DNA of 64,000 nt from Neostapfia colusana. Lineage: Eukaryota; Streptophyta; Magnoliopsida; Poales; Poaceae. The notes beneath the pieces were generated by a model. It ran no database searches. It was not told the origin of the DNA and saw only the letters and a list, made by a program, of their open reading frames with translations. The position numbers and the translations under genes were made by a program. Every line of letters begins with the position of its first letter. The first letter of the stretch is position 1. The stretch spans positions 43,186,699 to 43,250,698 of the forward strand of contig JASWHV010000013.1 of assembly GCA_030760725.1 (NCBI GenBank). Reading direction: 5' to 3'. Shown here in pieces: positions 30,128 through 42,881 of this stretch.

Positions 30128-33100
30128 TGTGACGCCCTCAATTCTGTGGAAAACCACGGAACCGAGAACTGATGCATATGTGTGCCCACGATGTTCATCA
30201 CACATATACATATGTTCCACAAACTGAATTCAGAATATATATTACCATGAATAACAGGGTTTATTACAATGTCTCATGAGTCTTGGACTCATACTAACAG
30301 CGGAAGTCTTATCTAAGCAGCGGAAGTATTCTATCTAGTGCGGAAGCAACTAAGCAGCAGCAGCAGCTCCATCTATACTCCATCCCCGCAGGCAAGGTTG
30401 AGGACAGATTACACGCCTAATGCTCCACGGATTCTTCGTAGTAATCTTCTCCTGTTGCTGATGATGAAGTAATAATGCAAGTTTGAGTACAATGATGTAC
30501 TCAGCAAGTGCAGGAAAATATGATATGTAGCTCACAGCAAGGAAGGTATAAAAAGGCTCATTGCAGAAAGCAAAGTTTATTTCTCAAAACACGATAAATC
30601 AGCAACTTAACTTTAAGTGAATGTAATCCCAACATGTATTTAAACATTAACATACCTCTATTATGATTCATCTGTTTCCATGTCTCAACCAGACATTAAT
30701 CTTTTTAATCTTTGCTCATGAATACCTTCTCGTATTCGCTACCATCTCACGAATAGCATCTCGTATTCACTACCATTTCATCTCATAAACCATTCCGTCT
30801 CATACCGAGACCAATCTCGTTGCCACGACTCAACAGTCATGCAACCAAATCTTATCACCCAGACTCAACAGTCCCAAAAACCAAACCATAACCAAAACCA
30901 AAACCATAACCAAAAACCATCCCAACTAATCATGTGGGTTGTCTAGGCGCTCGTGACTGTAAGATCGGCTATCATGATAGTTTTAGACTCCGCAGAGTTT
31001 GTACCACTTTACCCACAAGTTTGTGATTTTGTCACCCGTCGGCGACTGCAGAACCTCTATTATACCAGTACACAACCGTTGGTGTATGGTCAAGAGATCA
31101 CAAAATAGCCTTTACAAAGGGGTTACTAGATGGATGGACTCACTAAGGTTTCACCGGCAGCCTAGAATCTCCAATTCCCCCACCCACGGGCCCCCTCTTG
31201 TGCCATGCAGTTCCCAGGGCAGTCCTCACTTGACTCCGATTCCCCGTGTCTTCCATGGTCCATAACAATCTAGCAACTTACCTAAGTACTCAGCTAAGCC
31301 ACACCCATACTTGGCCTTGTAGTGGCACTGTTATGCTGGCATGGCTCGCATGAACCGGTCCTTAACTCTATGGCAAGTAACCATATCTCATGCTACCTCA
31401 TTCACAAACCCATGCTTGCCTAGATCTCCCTCCTATCCATGTTCATTAACAACATCAGTTTCTCATCATTCTTACGAGTGCAGTTAGCTAGACACATCTA
31501 TCTCGCTTCCCATAATCCCATGGACTCAGCAAAGCATAAAAGTAAAAAAAACCATACCCGACTCGTAAACTTCCTTGGCGACAAGGGTGGTTTAACCAAA
31601 ACTAGTAAACTCCTATAAAAGGGTTTCCCATCATGTTTGACTCAGCACACACACCTTTTCGCAAACAAAACAGTTTTCCAAAACATAGGATCAATATGGT
31701 CAAGGGGCACTTGCCTTGTTCTTGCGGTTCCGGTTGCTCTTGGATCTAGAAACCTTGTTGTTGCAGCTCGTCGTAGACAGCTCCCTGAGCTTGTCCTTCT
31801 TACGTTCTTCTTGGTCTCGGGGTCCTTCTCCTAGCAAGACAGATCGATGGGGCTCTCTTTCGGCAATCTACGGTGACTGAACTCCGGCGAAGAGGTTTAC
31901 TCGGTGAACTGGGGCTAGGGCTCTAAGTTGTCGGCTCAGGGGGTGGAAAAGAAGTTTGTGGTTGCGGCCAAAGGTTTACGGTTCTATTTATAAGAGGAAA
32001 ATGGAGAGTCCTCCTTTGATCGGAATTCGAACAAGAGTCCTATTCAAATTGTTTTTGAATCTTAACAACTTATCTTCAGTTGATTTGGTGCGGTATCAAC
32101 GTAGAATTCGTGCCGGTTTCCTCCCGTACTGGTATTCCCATGCGTACAGAAGCAAAAACCGCTTCAGAACTCGTTACCTCCGCGTTGATGAGCTCGGGAA
32201 GCTCCACGTGTCCTGCGGGATCTGGGCTCCCTTTTCCGCAGAGACAAGCTCCGGTTGTGCCGCGTGTCAGGCGGGCGAGACTACCCTCTTACTTAGAGGC
32301 GAGCTCCGCGTGCGCCACGCATCCTGGCGGGCGAGACCTCCCTCTCTCCAAAGGCGAGCTCCGCGTGCGCCACATGTCTGGTGGGTCGGGACCTCCCCTT
32401 TCAACAGAGGCGATCTTCACGAACGCCACGTGTCAGTTCCGGATCTCCCCCTCTCTTTGGAGGTGGCTCCGAGTGTGCCATGTGTCAATTCCGGACCTCC
32501 CCTCTCTTTGGAGGTGGCTCTGAATGTGCCACGTGTCAGTGCCGGACCTTCCCTCTCTTCAGAGGTGGCTCTGAGATTGCCACATGTCGTAACAGTGCCA
32601 GACTTCCTTTATTCTCGGAGGCGAGCTCCGAGGTCGACACGTGTCCAATAGTGACGGACCTCCCGGAGGTAAGCTCCGGAGGTGACACGTGTCCGAAAGT
32701 ATCGGACCTCCTGGAGGTGAGCTCCAGAGGTGACACGTGCCCAGGAGGACTGGACCTCTCGGAGGTAAGCTCCGAGAGCGACACGCGTCCCGCGCGGCTG
32801 ATCCTCTCTTTTTCGCGGTGACTAGCTCTGCAGCCGACATGTGTCCTTCAGGACTGGCCTCGCTCCTCTGCAGAGGCTAGCTCCGGGGGCAACACGTGTC
32901 CCACAGGGTCGGACCTCTTCCCCTTTGCGGGAATGAGCCCCCAACCTGTCATGTAGCCAGTTTAGCGGCGGACCTCTCCCCATTTGCGGAGATGAGCTCC
33001 GAACACGCCACGTGGCCAGCGGCCACGGAAGTTGTCTTCGGTGCTCTATGTAAACTGGAATTTGCTCTATTTGGCTAACTTTTTGATTCTTTGTTGGTTT

Positions 33101-33171
33101 CAACTTATTTTAAAAATGTTTTTCTATGTGAAACTTGAGTACATGCAGAACCCGAAAATGAGAGTGTCACA
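30128..33171 (-). mobile_element. Element B LTR lacking intron 1
   Basis: An LTR of the A family on the minus strand, ending TGTGACGCCC (left) and starting at AGAGTGTCACA (right). Exon 0 is joined directly to exon 1 at 31799/31798 (GAACGTAAG to AAGGACAAG), so the 320-nt intron seen in A and K is absent. The following GC-donor intron (from 31714) is retained. Exon 1 is 31715-31798 (84 nt, with one TAG in the acidic frame), exon 2 is 30417-30457 (ATGEDYYEESVEH then TAG). The CACGTG array (about 32180-33040) has more units than in A. It is inserted into, or joined to, the gag of E at 33172. Confidence 0.88.
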
Positions 33172-34603
33172 GAAGTCAACCTGTAAACCCGTATCAAAAG
33201 AAGCTCAAGAAACTCATGGAGAAGACGACAGTGATGATGAAAGTAGTGATATCGATGAACAATACATGATCTTGTTCATGAAGAAGTTCAAGAAAATGAT
33301 GAGAAGAAGAAAGGGTAGCAGCTCAAACAAAGGAAGACAAAGAGACAAACAAAAACCCAAGATGAGACGGGCGTGCTACAACTGCGGAGAATATGATCAC
33401 TTCATAGTAGATTGTCCATATGAGGAAAACAAGAAGAAGACTAAAGACAACAAGCCTCAACCAAAGAAAATGTTCAAGAAGAAGAAGCAATATGGCCAAG
33501 CACATCTAGGGAAGGAGTGGGACTCCAATGATGAATCCTAATCAGAAGAAGAAGAGGAGATGGCCACCATAGCCATAAAGAAGACTACCAAGAAATCCAC
33601 TCTCTTTACAACCATGGGCGCATGGAAGGACACCGAAAACACTTATCTGATGGCAAAGGAAGGTAAAAGAAAGGTAACAACTAACTCTTCCTTCTCACAT
33701 TCTTTTACTAGTGATAGTGATAATTCTAGTGAGGATGATAGCAGTGATGAAAATGAATATATGCTTAGGGGTTTAGACAAAAAGACAGCTGCTAAGATGA
33801 AATTTCTATTTGATAAGCTTGTTGATATGGAGAAGTTAGTCAATCGTCAGGAAGATATGATCATCTCCCAAAAGGAGGAGTATATTGAGATTGAAAAGCT
33901 TCTTGAACTTGAAAAGGGGCGAAGTAAATCATTAGAACTTGAGTTAGCTTCAAGCAAGAAAGCTTGCTCGAAGTTAAAAGACTCAAACACCACCATCAAG
34001 GATGAACTTGCTAACTTTACCAAAGTGATCATTGAGGTACAAGTTGAGTCACTCAAGCAAAGTGGTTCTTCATCCACTTCAAGCTCACCTTCTCAACATA
34101 TAAAATCTGAAACTAGTATTACTTGTGCTTGTGCCAAAAGTGACACTAACTTGAAGAAAAAGCCAAACTTGGCAAAGGAGAAGCAATCTTCTCAAAGTGG
34201 CATATTTGACAAGGAGAAGATCAAGTATGCACGCAGTGCATACTCGGTCACAAGACCCCCTAATGTCAAATATGGCATTGGATATTCTTATGGTGAAAAG
34301 CAAAATGCTAGAAGCCACAAGAATAACAAGGGTTGCATTGCCTTTGTCACGGGAAACTCTTCTCAAGTTAGAAAACTTAATAATGTTGATAAATTTAACA
34401 TTGTGAACACATATGAACAACAACTTCTATTTAGAACTTTTGATGCTTCATATGTACATATGAAAAGTAATCTTGGAAGAGTTTATGCTAAATCTGTTGG
34501 GTCACGCCATGGGAACACCAAGTCTCATGTGTGGGTGCCCAAATCACTTGTGACTAACCTCAAAGGACCAAAGCAAGCTTGGGTACCTAAGACCAAGGCA
34601 TAA
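33172..34603 (+). pseudogene. gag: Element E gag, 5'-truncated (SIRE/Maximus-type copia)
   Basis: The gag is entered in mid-frame after LTR B (KSTCKPVSKEAQE). It has an acidic patch, a basic stretch and the zinc knuckle CYNCGEYDHFIVDC (near 33376). TAA at 33539-33541 interrupts it (NDES, stop, SEEEEE), then the same frame continues through MATIAIKKTTK, an acidic Ser-rich part and a coiled coil (DKLVDMEKLVNRQEDM onwards). It ends at VPKTKA, TAA 34601-34603. A long gag with coiled coil is typical of SIRE/Maximus. The N-terminal half and the 5' LTR are missing from the window. Confidence 0.85.
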
Positions 34604-34643
34604 TTTATTTTTGCATACTTATTCATCCGGTGGAGCAAAATAG

Positions 34644-35770
34644 GTGCTAGATAGTGGATGCACCAATCACATGACCAGAAAAAGAAGAATGCTTATGGAA
34701 TATGAAGAAAATGAAAATCCAAGCGAAGGCATTTACTTTGGTGATAATAGTCAAGGAAAAGTGCTTGGTACCGGTAAAATTGCAATTTCATCACAACATA
34801 ATCTCTCTCTCATGTTTTACACCTTGACTCCTTGGATTATAACCTTTTGTCCATATCTCAACTATGTGACAAGGGTTATAATTGCTTATCCACTAATGAG
34901 GGTGTGATTGTCTTTAGAAGGAGTGACAACTCAATTGCATTCAAGGGTGTGTTGAAGGGAAAACTTTATCTAGTTGACTTCAACAAAGATAAAGCCGAAC
35001 TTGACACATGCTTGATTTCAAAGACCAACGTGGGTTGGCTGTGGCATAGACGGCTAGCACATGTTGGTATGAGGAGTCTTCAAAAATTCCTCAAAGACGA
35101 TCACGTCCAAGGTTTAAAGGATGTTGTTTTTGAGAAAGACAGGCTGTGTAGAGCATGCCAAACAGGGAAGCAAGTAGGAGCACCCCATCCCACAAAGAAT
35201 GTCATGACTACAACAAGACCGCTTGAGCTTCTCCACATGGATCTATTCGGTCCAATTGCTTACATAAGCATCGGCGGTAACATATATGGTCTAGTCATTG
35301 TTGATGATTTTTCACGCTTCACGTGGGTTTTCTTTGTGTATGATAAGACAGAAACTCAAGGAATCCTCAAGAAGTTCATCAAGCATGCCCAAAATGAATT
35401 CTCATTGAAGATCAAGAACATATGAAGTGACAATGGGACAGAATTCAAGAACACCAAAGTTGAGGAGTATCTAGACGAAGAAGGAATAAAGCACGAATTT
35501 TCAGCAGCATATACTCCTCAACAAAATGGAGTAGCCGAAAGGAAGAATAGAACTCTCATTGAGATGTCGAGGACAATGCTCGATGGATACAAGACTTCGG
35601 ACAGGTTTTGGGCTGAAGCGGTTAACACCGCTTGTCACGCCATAAACCGACTATATCTTCATTGGTTGCTCAAGAAAACTTCATATGAACTACTCACGGG
35701 TAACAAGCCGAATATTTCATATTTTCGAGTTTTTGGTTCAAAATGTTATATTTTAAACAAGAAGCCATGA
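34644..35770 (+). pseudogene. pol: Element E protease and integrase, broken
   Basis: Protease motif LDSGCTNHMT (34647 on), then a frameshift near 34820. The gag-pre-integrase domain follows (WLWHRRLAHVGM) with zinc-binding CRACQTGKQ. The integrase core has LLHMDLFGP, a TGA at 35423-35425, SDNGTEFKNT and the PQQNGVAERKNRT Glu region. The copia order protease-integrase-reverse transcriptase identifies Ty1-copia. At least one frameshift and one nonsense codon. Confidence 0.88.
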
Positions 35771-36323
35771 AGGTTTCTTACTTGGCTATGATTCAAACTC
35801 CTACGCTTATCGTGTCTTCAACAAAACCTCCGGACTTGTTGAAGTAGCACGTGATGTAGTGTTCGATGAAACTAACGGCTCTCAAGAAGAGCCAGTTGAT
35901 CAATGTGTGCTAGATCAAGAAGAAGCTCCATGTCAAGCATTGAGAAAAATGGCATTGGGCGATGTTCGACCACAAGTGTCACCTTCAAATGCGAATGAAG
36001 AAAATGAACCACAGGTGGAGGAAAATGATCAAGGGGGAGCTTCCATACAAGATCAACCTCAAGAAAATCAAGAAGATCAAAACATCAATGAGGGCAACTA
36101 TCCAGGGGGAGAAGAAGATGATAATGAAGATTCAAGACCACAAGTGCCACATCCAAGGGTACACCAAAGCATCCAAAGAGATCACCCCGTCGACAATATA
36201 ATCGGTGACATCTAAAAGGGAGTAATAACTCGATCTCACATAGCTAATTTTTGTGAACACTATTCTTTTGTATCCTCTTTGGAACCATACAGGGTTTAGG
36301 ATGCATTAAAAGATCCAGATTGG
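35771..36323 (+). pseudogene. Element E integrase-RT linker
   Basis: Low-complexity acidic linker. In one frame it reads EARDVVFDETNGSQEEP-like copia text, followed by Gln/Glu/Asn-rich sequence up to TAA at 36213-36215, then RT start text (LKDPDWVMAMQEE) near 36310. Frame disrupted near 35770 (KKP stop). No separate gene. Confidence 0.7.
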
Positions 36324-37814
36324 GTGATGGCGATGCAAGAAGAATTGAACACCTTCAAAAGGAATGAAGTGTGGGAGCTTGTTGAAAGACCCAAGTCCAA
36401 CGTCGTTGACACTAAATGGGTCTTCCGCAACAAGCAATACAAACATGGAGTGGTAACAAGGAACAAGGCACGACTTGTGGCAAAAGGGTACTCACAAGTC
36501 GAAGGTTTGGATTTCGACGAGACTTTTGCTACCGTAGCTAGGCTTGAATCGATTCGTATATTACTTGCATATGCTACTCACCATGATTTCAAGCTTTATC
36601 AAATGGAAGTGAAAAGCGCCTTTCTCAACGGACCGATCAAGGAGGAGGTGTACGTGGAGCAACCACTCGGTTTTGAAGATTAAGAGCACCCCGATTATGT
36701 GTTCAAACCGCGTAAGGCTCTCTATGGACTCAAACAAGCTCCTAGAGCTTGGTATGAGTGCCTTAGAGATTTTTTGATTGAAAATGACTTCAAGATTGGA
36801 AAAGCTGATTACACCTTGTTCACTAAACACTTTGATGATTATCTCTTCATTTGCCAAATCCATGTTGACTATATTATATTTGGTTCAACTAACAAATCCT
36901 TTTGTTAAGAATTAAGTAAGATTATGACAGATAGATTCGAGATGTCCATGATGGGAGATTTGAGGTATTTTTTGGGATTTCAAGTGAAGCAACAAAAGGA
37001 AGGGACGTTCATAAGCCAAACAATGTACACTCAAGACATTGTCAAGAAGTTTGGAATGGACAAAGAAAAGCCCATAAAGACTCCCATGGCGACTAATGGA
37101 CACTTGGATCTCAATGAAGACGGACCAAATGTGGATCAAAAGGTATATCGTTCCATGATTGGCTCCTTACTCTATTTATGTGCATCTAAGCCTGATATCA
37201 TGTTGACTGTATGTTTATGTGCAAGGTTTCAAGTCAATCCTAAGGAATGTCATTTGACAGCCGTTAAAAGGATCTTGAGGTATTTAGTTCATACACCCAA
37301 CCTAGGCCTTTGGCATCCAAAAGGTTCAAAATTCAATCTCATTGGATACTCCGATGCAGATTATGCCGGATGCAAGGGAGATAGAAAAAATACTTCAGGT
37401 ACTTGCCAATTTCTAGGTAGATCCTTAGTTTCTTGGTCCTCCAAGAAACAAAATTCAATTGCCTTATCCACGGCTGAAGCGGAGTATGTTGCAGCCGGGA
37501 GGTTTTGTGCACAACTCCTTTGGAAGCGACAAACTCTAAGGGATTAAGGTTACAATATGAGTCGTATTCCACTCCTTTGTGACAATGAGAGTGCAATTAA
37601 AATTGCCCATAACCCTGTTGAGCACTCTAGAACCAAACACATAGATATACAGCATCATTTTTTGAGAGATCACTCAATGAAAGGAGACATAGCCATTTCC
37701 CATATCAACACTGAAAAACAACTAGCCGATATCTTTACCAAGCCACTTGATGAAAAATGCTTTTGTGAGCTCCAAAATGAACTAAATATCCTTGATGCTC
37801 AAAACGTGGCTTGA
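36324..37814 (+). pseudogene. pol: Element E reverse transcriptase and RNase H, broken
   Basis: Copia RT begins MMAMQEELNTFKRNEVWELV, with WVFRNKQ, ARLVAKGYSQ and VKSAFLNGPI. A TAA at 36681-36683 follows PLGFED. The RT resumes with ALYGLKQAPRAWYE; the catalytic YVDD position reads HVDY (near 36863-36874), so the second catalytic Asp is lost. RNase H shows YSDADYAGCKGD, SWSSKKQNSIALSTAEAEY and the end block RTKHIDIQHHFLRDH with IFTKPLD, closing at TAA 37812-37814. TAA 36906 and TAA 37545 also interrupt it. Non-functional. Confidence 0.9.
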
Positions 37815-38008
37815 AAACTTGCATACATGTATGCCATCCTCAAAATCATGCTAATTGTGTTGAAAAATCATCTCTCTCTATTTTTCTTCTAAAAACTATG
37901 TTAGTTACTTGATCTTGATGAATTATGATAATAGATTGATTGTTGTATGTTTACTGATCATATTCATCAAGAATATCTGTGTGTCTTTGTCCCCTATTCC
38001 TTAATATC

Positions 38009-38093
<85 letters not shown>

Positions 38094-38763
38094 TTGTGCA
38101 TTTCTGTACAATGGACCACGGACTAGTCCGTGGTCACCCCGGACTTGTCCGCACTTGCAGACTAGTCCGCACTTGGTCCACTAGTCCGGACTATTCTGAT
38201 ATTTCGACTCCATAACCCTAGGGCCGGCTCAGACCTAATCCTTTTCATCCTCACAACAACTCCCACGCTCTCTCTCCTCACTTAAGTGCTCCCAAGGCGG
38301 ATTTGAGATTTCTCCATCAAAACCACCCAAATCTCCGTGGGAATTGATCTCCACTGCAAAGGGATCAAAGACCCCGGACTGGCCCGCATCAAGAACTCCT
38401 TCAAACGCCTCGAATCGAAGGATTTGGTAAACTTCTCTCCAAACCCTAGACCCTTCTATTTTCTTTGTTTTTGCTCAATTAGCTTAGCTCCTCCAATCAA
38501 TACATGCTCTATTGATGTATTCAACGTACCCTAGATCATATTTGCATTGAATAACATAAAATTTCGACAAGTTAGGGATTGAGCAGCCTCATCACGGACT
38601 AGTCCGTTATAAGGGCGGACAAGTCCGGTACTCCGACTAGTCCGACCCTGGACACCGGACTAGTCCGGTATGCCCTGATCAGAATCTTAAATTATGTCAA
38701 TTCAATGCAATCTCTTGTCATCCTTGACTATTCATATCCTTTATATCTTCCTTGTCAGAAATC
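37815..38763 (+). other. Spacer between pol and extra ORF of element E
   Basis: No gene. Contains a (TA)n microsatellite of about 39 units (38012-38090) and a cluster of the palindrome CGGACTAGTCCG and variants (38115-38190 and 38597-38675), including a perfect 20-bp palindrome ACCACGGACTAGTCCGTGGT at 38115-38134. The same palindrome is frequent in the 3' LTR of E. Confidence 0.8.
38012..38090. repeat. (TA)n microsatellite
   Basis: An uninterrupted run of alternating T and A, about 39 units, inside the E spacer. Probably replication slippage; length will vary between individuals. Confidence 0.97.
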
Positions 38764-39118
38764 ATGTCGGGATCGAATGAAAATCTCTCCGACTTTGAAG
38801 CCGAGATGGATCAAGATCAAGATGTGATGTCTCATCTTCCGGAGTCTCGCTCCAAAAGGAAACAAGATCAATGCTGCCGAGCCTTTGCTCACCCCACCTA
38901 GGGTTCGCTGAAAGGTTACAATCACGAGACCAGCTTCAAGAGCAAATTTGGCTGATTCTAGCTCGGCGGCTCAACGCCAAACCAAGGGTAAGGGAAAGGG
39001 GCTTGCTTCCGGCCCGATTAGTCCCCTTAAGATGATAGCTCCAAGGCAGGGAAATAGGGATCCCTCGGAGCAGAAGTTTAATGGCAAGGGGATTGATGTG
39101 GCATGGAACCTGAGGAAG
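38764..39118 (+). pseudogene. Element E extra (env-position) ORF, 5' part
   Basis: Starts MSGSNENLSDFEAEMDQDQD after the spacer. The frame shifts near 38870 and TGA follows near 38915, then PASRANLADSSS and KGKGLASGPI continue to WNLRK at 39118, where solo LTR K is inserted. The reading frame continues exactly at 49707 (VDAYSSGKK) once the GGAAG duplication is allowed for. SIRE/Maximus elements carry such an ORF between RNase H and the 3' LTR; its function is not settled. Confidence 0.75.
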
Positions 39119-40884
39119 TGTGACACCCTCAATTCTGTGGAAAACCACAGAACAGAGAACTAATGTATATGTGTGCCCAGGATGTTCATCACACATACAC
39201 ATATGTTCCACAAACTGATTTTTCAGATTATATATTACCATGAATAACAGAGTTTATTACAATATCTCATGAGTCTTGGACTCATGCTCACAGCGGAAGT
39301 CTTATTTCTATGCAGCGGAAGTCTTTATTCTAATGCGGAAGCAATTTTGCTAATGCGGAAGCAAATCTAAGCAGAAGTGCCTCCATCTCTACTTCCTCCA
39401 CAGTCAAGGTTGAGAACAGATTCACACGCCTTAACATTCCACTTGATCTTCATAGTAGTCCTCTCCTGCTGCTGATGAGGAGATAATAATGCAAGTTTGA
39501 GTACAATGATGTACTCAGCAAGTGCGGGAAAAACATGATATGCAGCTCATAACAAGGTAGGTATAAAAAGGCTTATTTGCAGAAAAGCAGATTTATAAAA
39601 CCATGATAAAACAGCAACTTAACTTTAGATGAATGTAATCCCAGCATGTATTAACTTACCAACATACCTCCATCACTTTCCATGTTCCACCCGAACATTA
39701 ACCAACCTCATTCTCACTCACGAATACCTCCTCGTATTCGCTACCATCTCACGAATACCTTCACGTATTCACTACCATCTTATCTCATAAACAACTTTGT
39801 CTCAAACCGAGACCAGTTTCGTTGCCATGACTCAACAGTCATGCAACCATCTTATCACCCGGACTCAACAGTCCCAAAAACCAAACCATAACCAAACCAT
39901 CCAAAACCATAACCAATAACCATCCCAATAACCATCCCAACTAATCATGGCAGTTTGGCCAGGCGCTCGTGACCTTAAGCTTGGCTATCATGATAGTTTT
40001 AGACTCTGCAGAGTTTGTACCTCTTTACCCACAAGTTTGTGATTTCGTCACCCGTCGGCGACTGTAGAACCTCCATTATACCAGTACACAACCGTCGGTG
40101 TATGGTCAAGAGATCACAAAATAGCCTTTTCAAAGGGGTTACTAGATGTATGGACTCACTAAGGTTTCACCGGCAGGCTAGAATCTCCAATTCTCCCACC
40201 CACGGGCCCCCTCTTGTGCCATGCAGTTCCCAGGGCAGTCCTCACTCGACTCCCATTCCCCGCGCCTTCCACAGTCCATAACACTCTAGCAACTTACCTA
40301 ATTACTCAGCTAAGCCGCACCCATACTTGGCCTTGTGGTGGCACCGTTACCCTGGCACGTGCATGCATGAACCAGTCTTTAGATCTACGGCAAGTAAACC
40401 ACCATCTCGTGCTACCTCATTCACAAACCCAGTCTTGCCTAGATCTCCCTCCGATCCATGTTTATTAACCTCATCAGTTTCTTATATCATTACGAGTGCA
40501 GTTAGCTAGACACATCTATCTCGCTTCCCAATCCCATAGACTCAGCGAAGCATAATAGTAAAAACCATACCCGACTCATAAACTTCCCTGGCGACAAGGG
40601 TGGTTTAACCAAAGCTAGTAAACTCCTATAAAAGGGTTTCCCATCATGTTTGACCCAGTACGCACACCTTTTCACAAAATAGTTCCACCCAAAACATAGT
40701 ATCTATATGGTCAAGGAGCACTTAACTTGTTCTTGCGGTTCTGGTTGTTCTTGGATCTCAAAACCTTGTCGCTGCAGCTCGTCGTAGACAGCTCCCCGAG
40801 CTTATCCTGCTAGGTAGGATTACGCGCATACAAGATTCACAGTAATCAATATCATGCACAAAACTTAAACTAGATGTGATGATA
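39119..40884 (-). mobile_element. Solo LTR K, left part (LTR 3' end to intron 1)
   Basis: An A-family LTR on the minus strand, bounded by GGAAG (39114-39118 and 49702-49706). The LTR end reads TGTGACACCC on the plus strand. Exon 2 (39431-39471) reads AAGEDYYEDQVEC then TAA. Exon 1 (40726-40809) is 84 nt, with one TAA in the acidic frame and its GC donor changed to TT. Intron 1 starts at 40810 and is interrupted by G after 75 nt. No internal region, so this is a solo LTR formed by LTR-LTR recombination. Confidence 0.88.
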
Positions 40885-41801
40885 TGATGTGGACATCACT
40901 CCTGCAGATATACACAACACTCACATGGTAGACATGCAAGGTCCAATTACTAGAGCTCGAGCACGAAAATTGAAGTTAGAGGTGAGCTCGTTTCTGAACA
41001 ATTCTTTATATGTGAATTTTGAGAGTATGTTGCTACCTAATGGACTAATTATGATTAGGAACCATGGAGAGGACATGGAGATACATAGAGAGGGGTTTGG
41101 GGGCGTGGAGGACCAGAAAATACGCCAACAAGAAGTTAGAGACCGAGCCCAACTCAAACTCGAGTCCAACTCGGGCCCAGGAGCAGTCCACCTTAAAATG
41201 GATGCACAGGAGGCATACGGACTCCGTTTTTGACGTTCTACATATGCACGGAAATCTGAGAGGACAAATTTCCAATGGAACTGGACCCACGTCAAAATTC
41301 CCTCGGAGTCGACGGGAAACTTTGAAACAATATAAAGTTTAGAGTCTGTCAGGGTGTTGCATCACCTAGTTGGGCCATTGGGCCTTGTATCGAGTCCAAG
41401 TCCATTATGTACGTGTATTAGGGTTAGGTCACGACCCCAGCACCCCCCTGGTCGTCCTCCACCTCTTTTATACCCCCTAGCCGCCGTCACAAACAGCTGG
41501 GTTTTGCTTAGTTACAATCTGTCATTGAACAGTTCGCCGATCATCGGTTGTGAGAGCCCAAATTCGTGATCAATTCATTTTTGATTGCAACTTCTCTATT
41601 CTTGCTTGTGTTCTTGATTGCGCTTGCAGGGATAAGCCTTCGTCGCGAGATCATTCGTGTGACACGGGTGATAACCAACGGAGCAATGGTGTAGTGATTG
41701 CGGGGTTTCGTTCGTTCGGAGCCTTGGATCATCAACGTCGAGACCTCCACCCAATCAAGTTTACCCTACCTCTCGGAAGATCGGGACTCATCCTCCTATC
41801 A
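40885..41801 (+). mobile_element. Element G 5' LTR
   Basis: 917 bp. Carries an untranslated copy of the pol C-terminal extension (40889-41233, with GPITRARARKL), because that coding part lies in the LTR. TATA-like TTTTATA is near 41466. Directly followed by the primer site. Confidence 0.9.
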
Positions 41802-41803
41802 AT

Positions 41804-41816
41804 TGGTATCAGATTT
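41804..41816 (+). other. Primer-binding site of element G
   Basis: TGGTATCAGATTT, 2 nt after the LTR end; the first ten bases match the initiator-Met tRNA complement. Confidence 0.75.
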
Positions 41817-42881
41817 CCAAGTTCACCGTGAGGTATACTTGTGTGCCCTTTAGATTTATTTTGTTTCAGTCCTATCGTCCACAAAAAGCCACAAAAAATT
41901 TTAGTTTCCCTGACCTACAACCCCCGCTCAACCTTTTGCACAATTTAGTTTTGGAGTCCGTAGTTCTGAGTTCGTGTCCTAGGTTGAGTCTGGTTGCTGG
42001 TTTAGATTTGTTTTGGTTCAGTTTTGTTTCTTCCATCCGCTGCCATCTACAAAAAACCAATCTACAAAAGAATTTCATCCACCGATTCGTTTCTGTTGCA
42101 GTTTCCACCACCACTAAAACCTGATTCGGGGTATCCTCCTTAAAACGGGCATAACTTTTCGCTCGTAACTCCGATTGAGGCGCATTCTTTTTCCCATAAA
42201 GGTCTCGAAAAAGTCCACATATGGCGTTTTAAAAAAATTAAAAAAATTAAGAAGGCCCTCGTTTCGAACTCCAAAGTTCCAGCACCAGTTTTTCCAATCG
42301 CTCCTGAATTTGTGCCGATCTCATCTTTCATCGGTTTGAGCTAATACTTGGTGCTGTTTCTATTCTTGTGCCCCTGGTTGAGAAAAAAATATCAAAAAAA
42401 GAGAAAAAATATTTTGATTTCGACTAGTGCTTCAAGACAAAAACAGGAGGCTAAGGGGTGTGCTATTTCTGTGCGAGTGCTGGATACTTGCTGATATTAT
42501 CCTTGTTGTTCATCATCATTCATCCTTGTCCTTGCTTGTTGCCACAACTGTTCTAATACATTCTTAGGCCAGCAACTAGGTGAAATTCTTTGGACACTTA
42601 TTCAGCATTGCTATCTGTTACTAACTTGTGTGCCACATACATATACTGCATTTGAGCCTTCCAAGCTCCACCTTCTCTCGAGCAGAACAGGTAGCCTTTG
42701 CAATCACACCCACTCTTTGCTTCCTTCACACCGGTCACCGTTGGCCACCTGCAGTGCCGGTAAGAAACTTGTAAGAGCGGGGTAAGACGCATCTTACTGA
42801 TCGATTTTCCACCCACTTTGGAGAGCGTAGTAATAGGGTTCTTCACGATCTTTTTATCTTCGTTTCTGTTTTGTACTAACA
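41817..42881 (+). other. Leader of element G
   Basis: About 1.1 kb without a convincing gene. Short frames have no known domain. Ends in TTTTGTACTAACA before the gag ATG. Confidence 0.6.

Noticed and set aside
30350..30535. Short minus frame inside LTR B
   Set aside because: It overlaps exon 2 in another frame; the acidic frame is the better conserved one.
2402..33171. The whole A-to-B block as one element with inverted LTRs
   Set aside because: B lacks intron 1 and has its own primer site and leader; outer flanks TGGGG and GAAGT do not match, so these are two elements joined.
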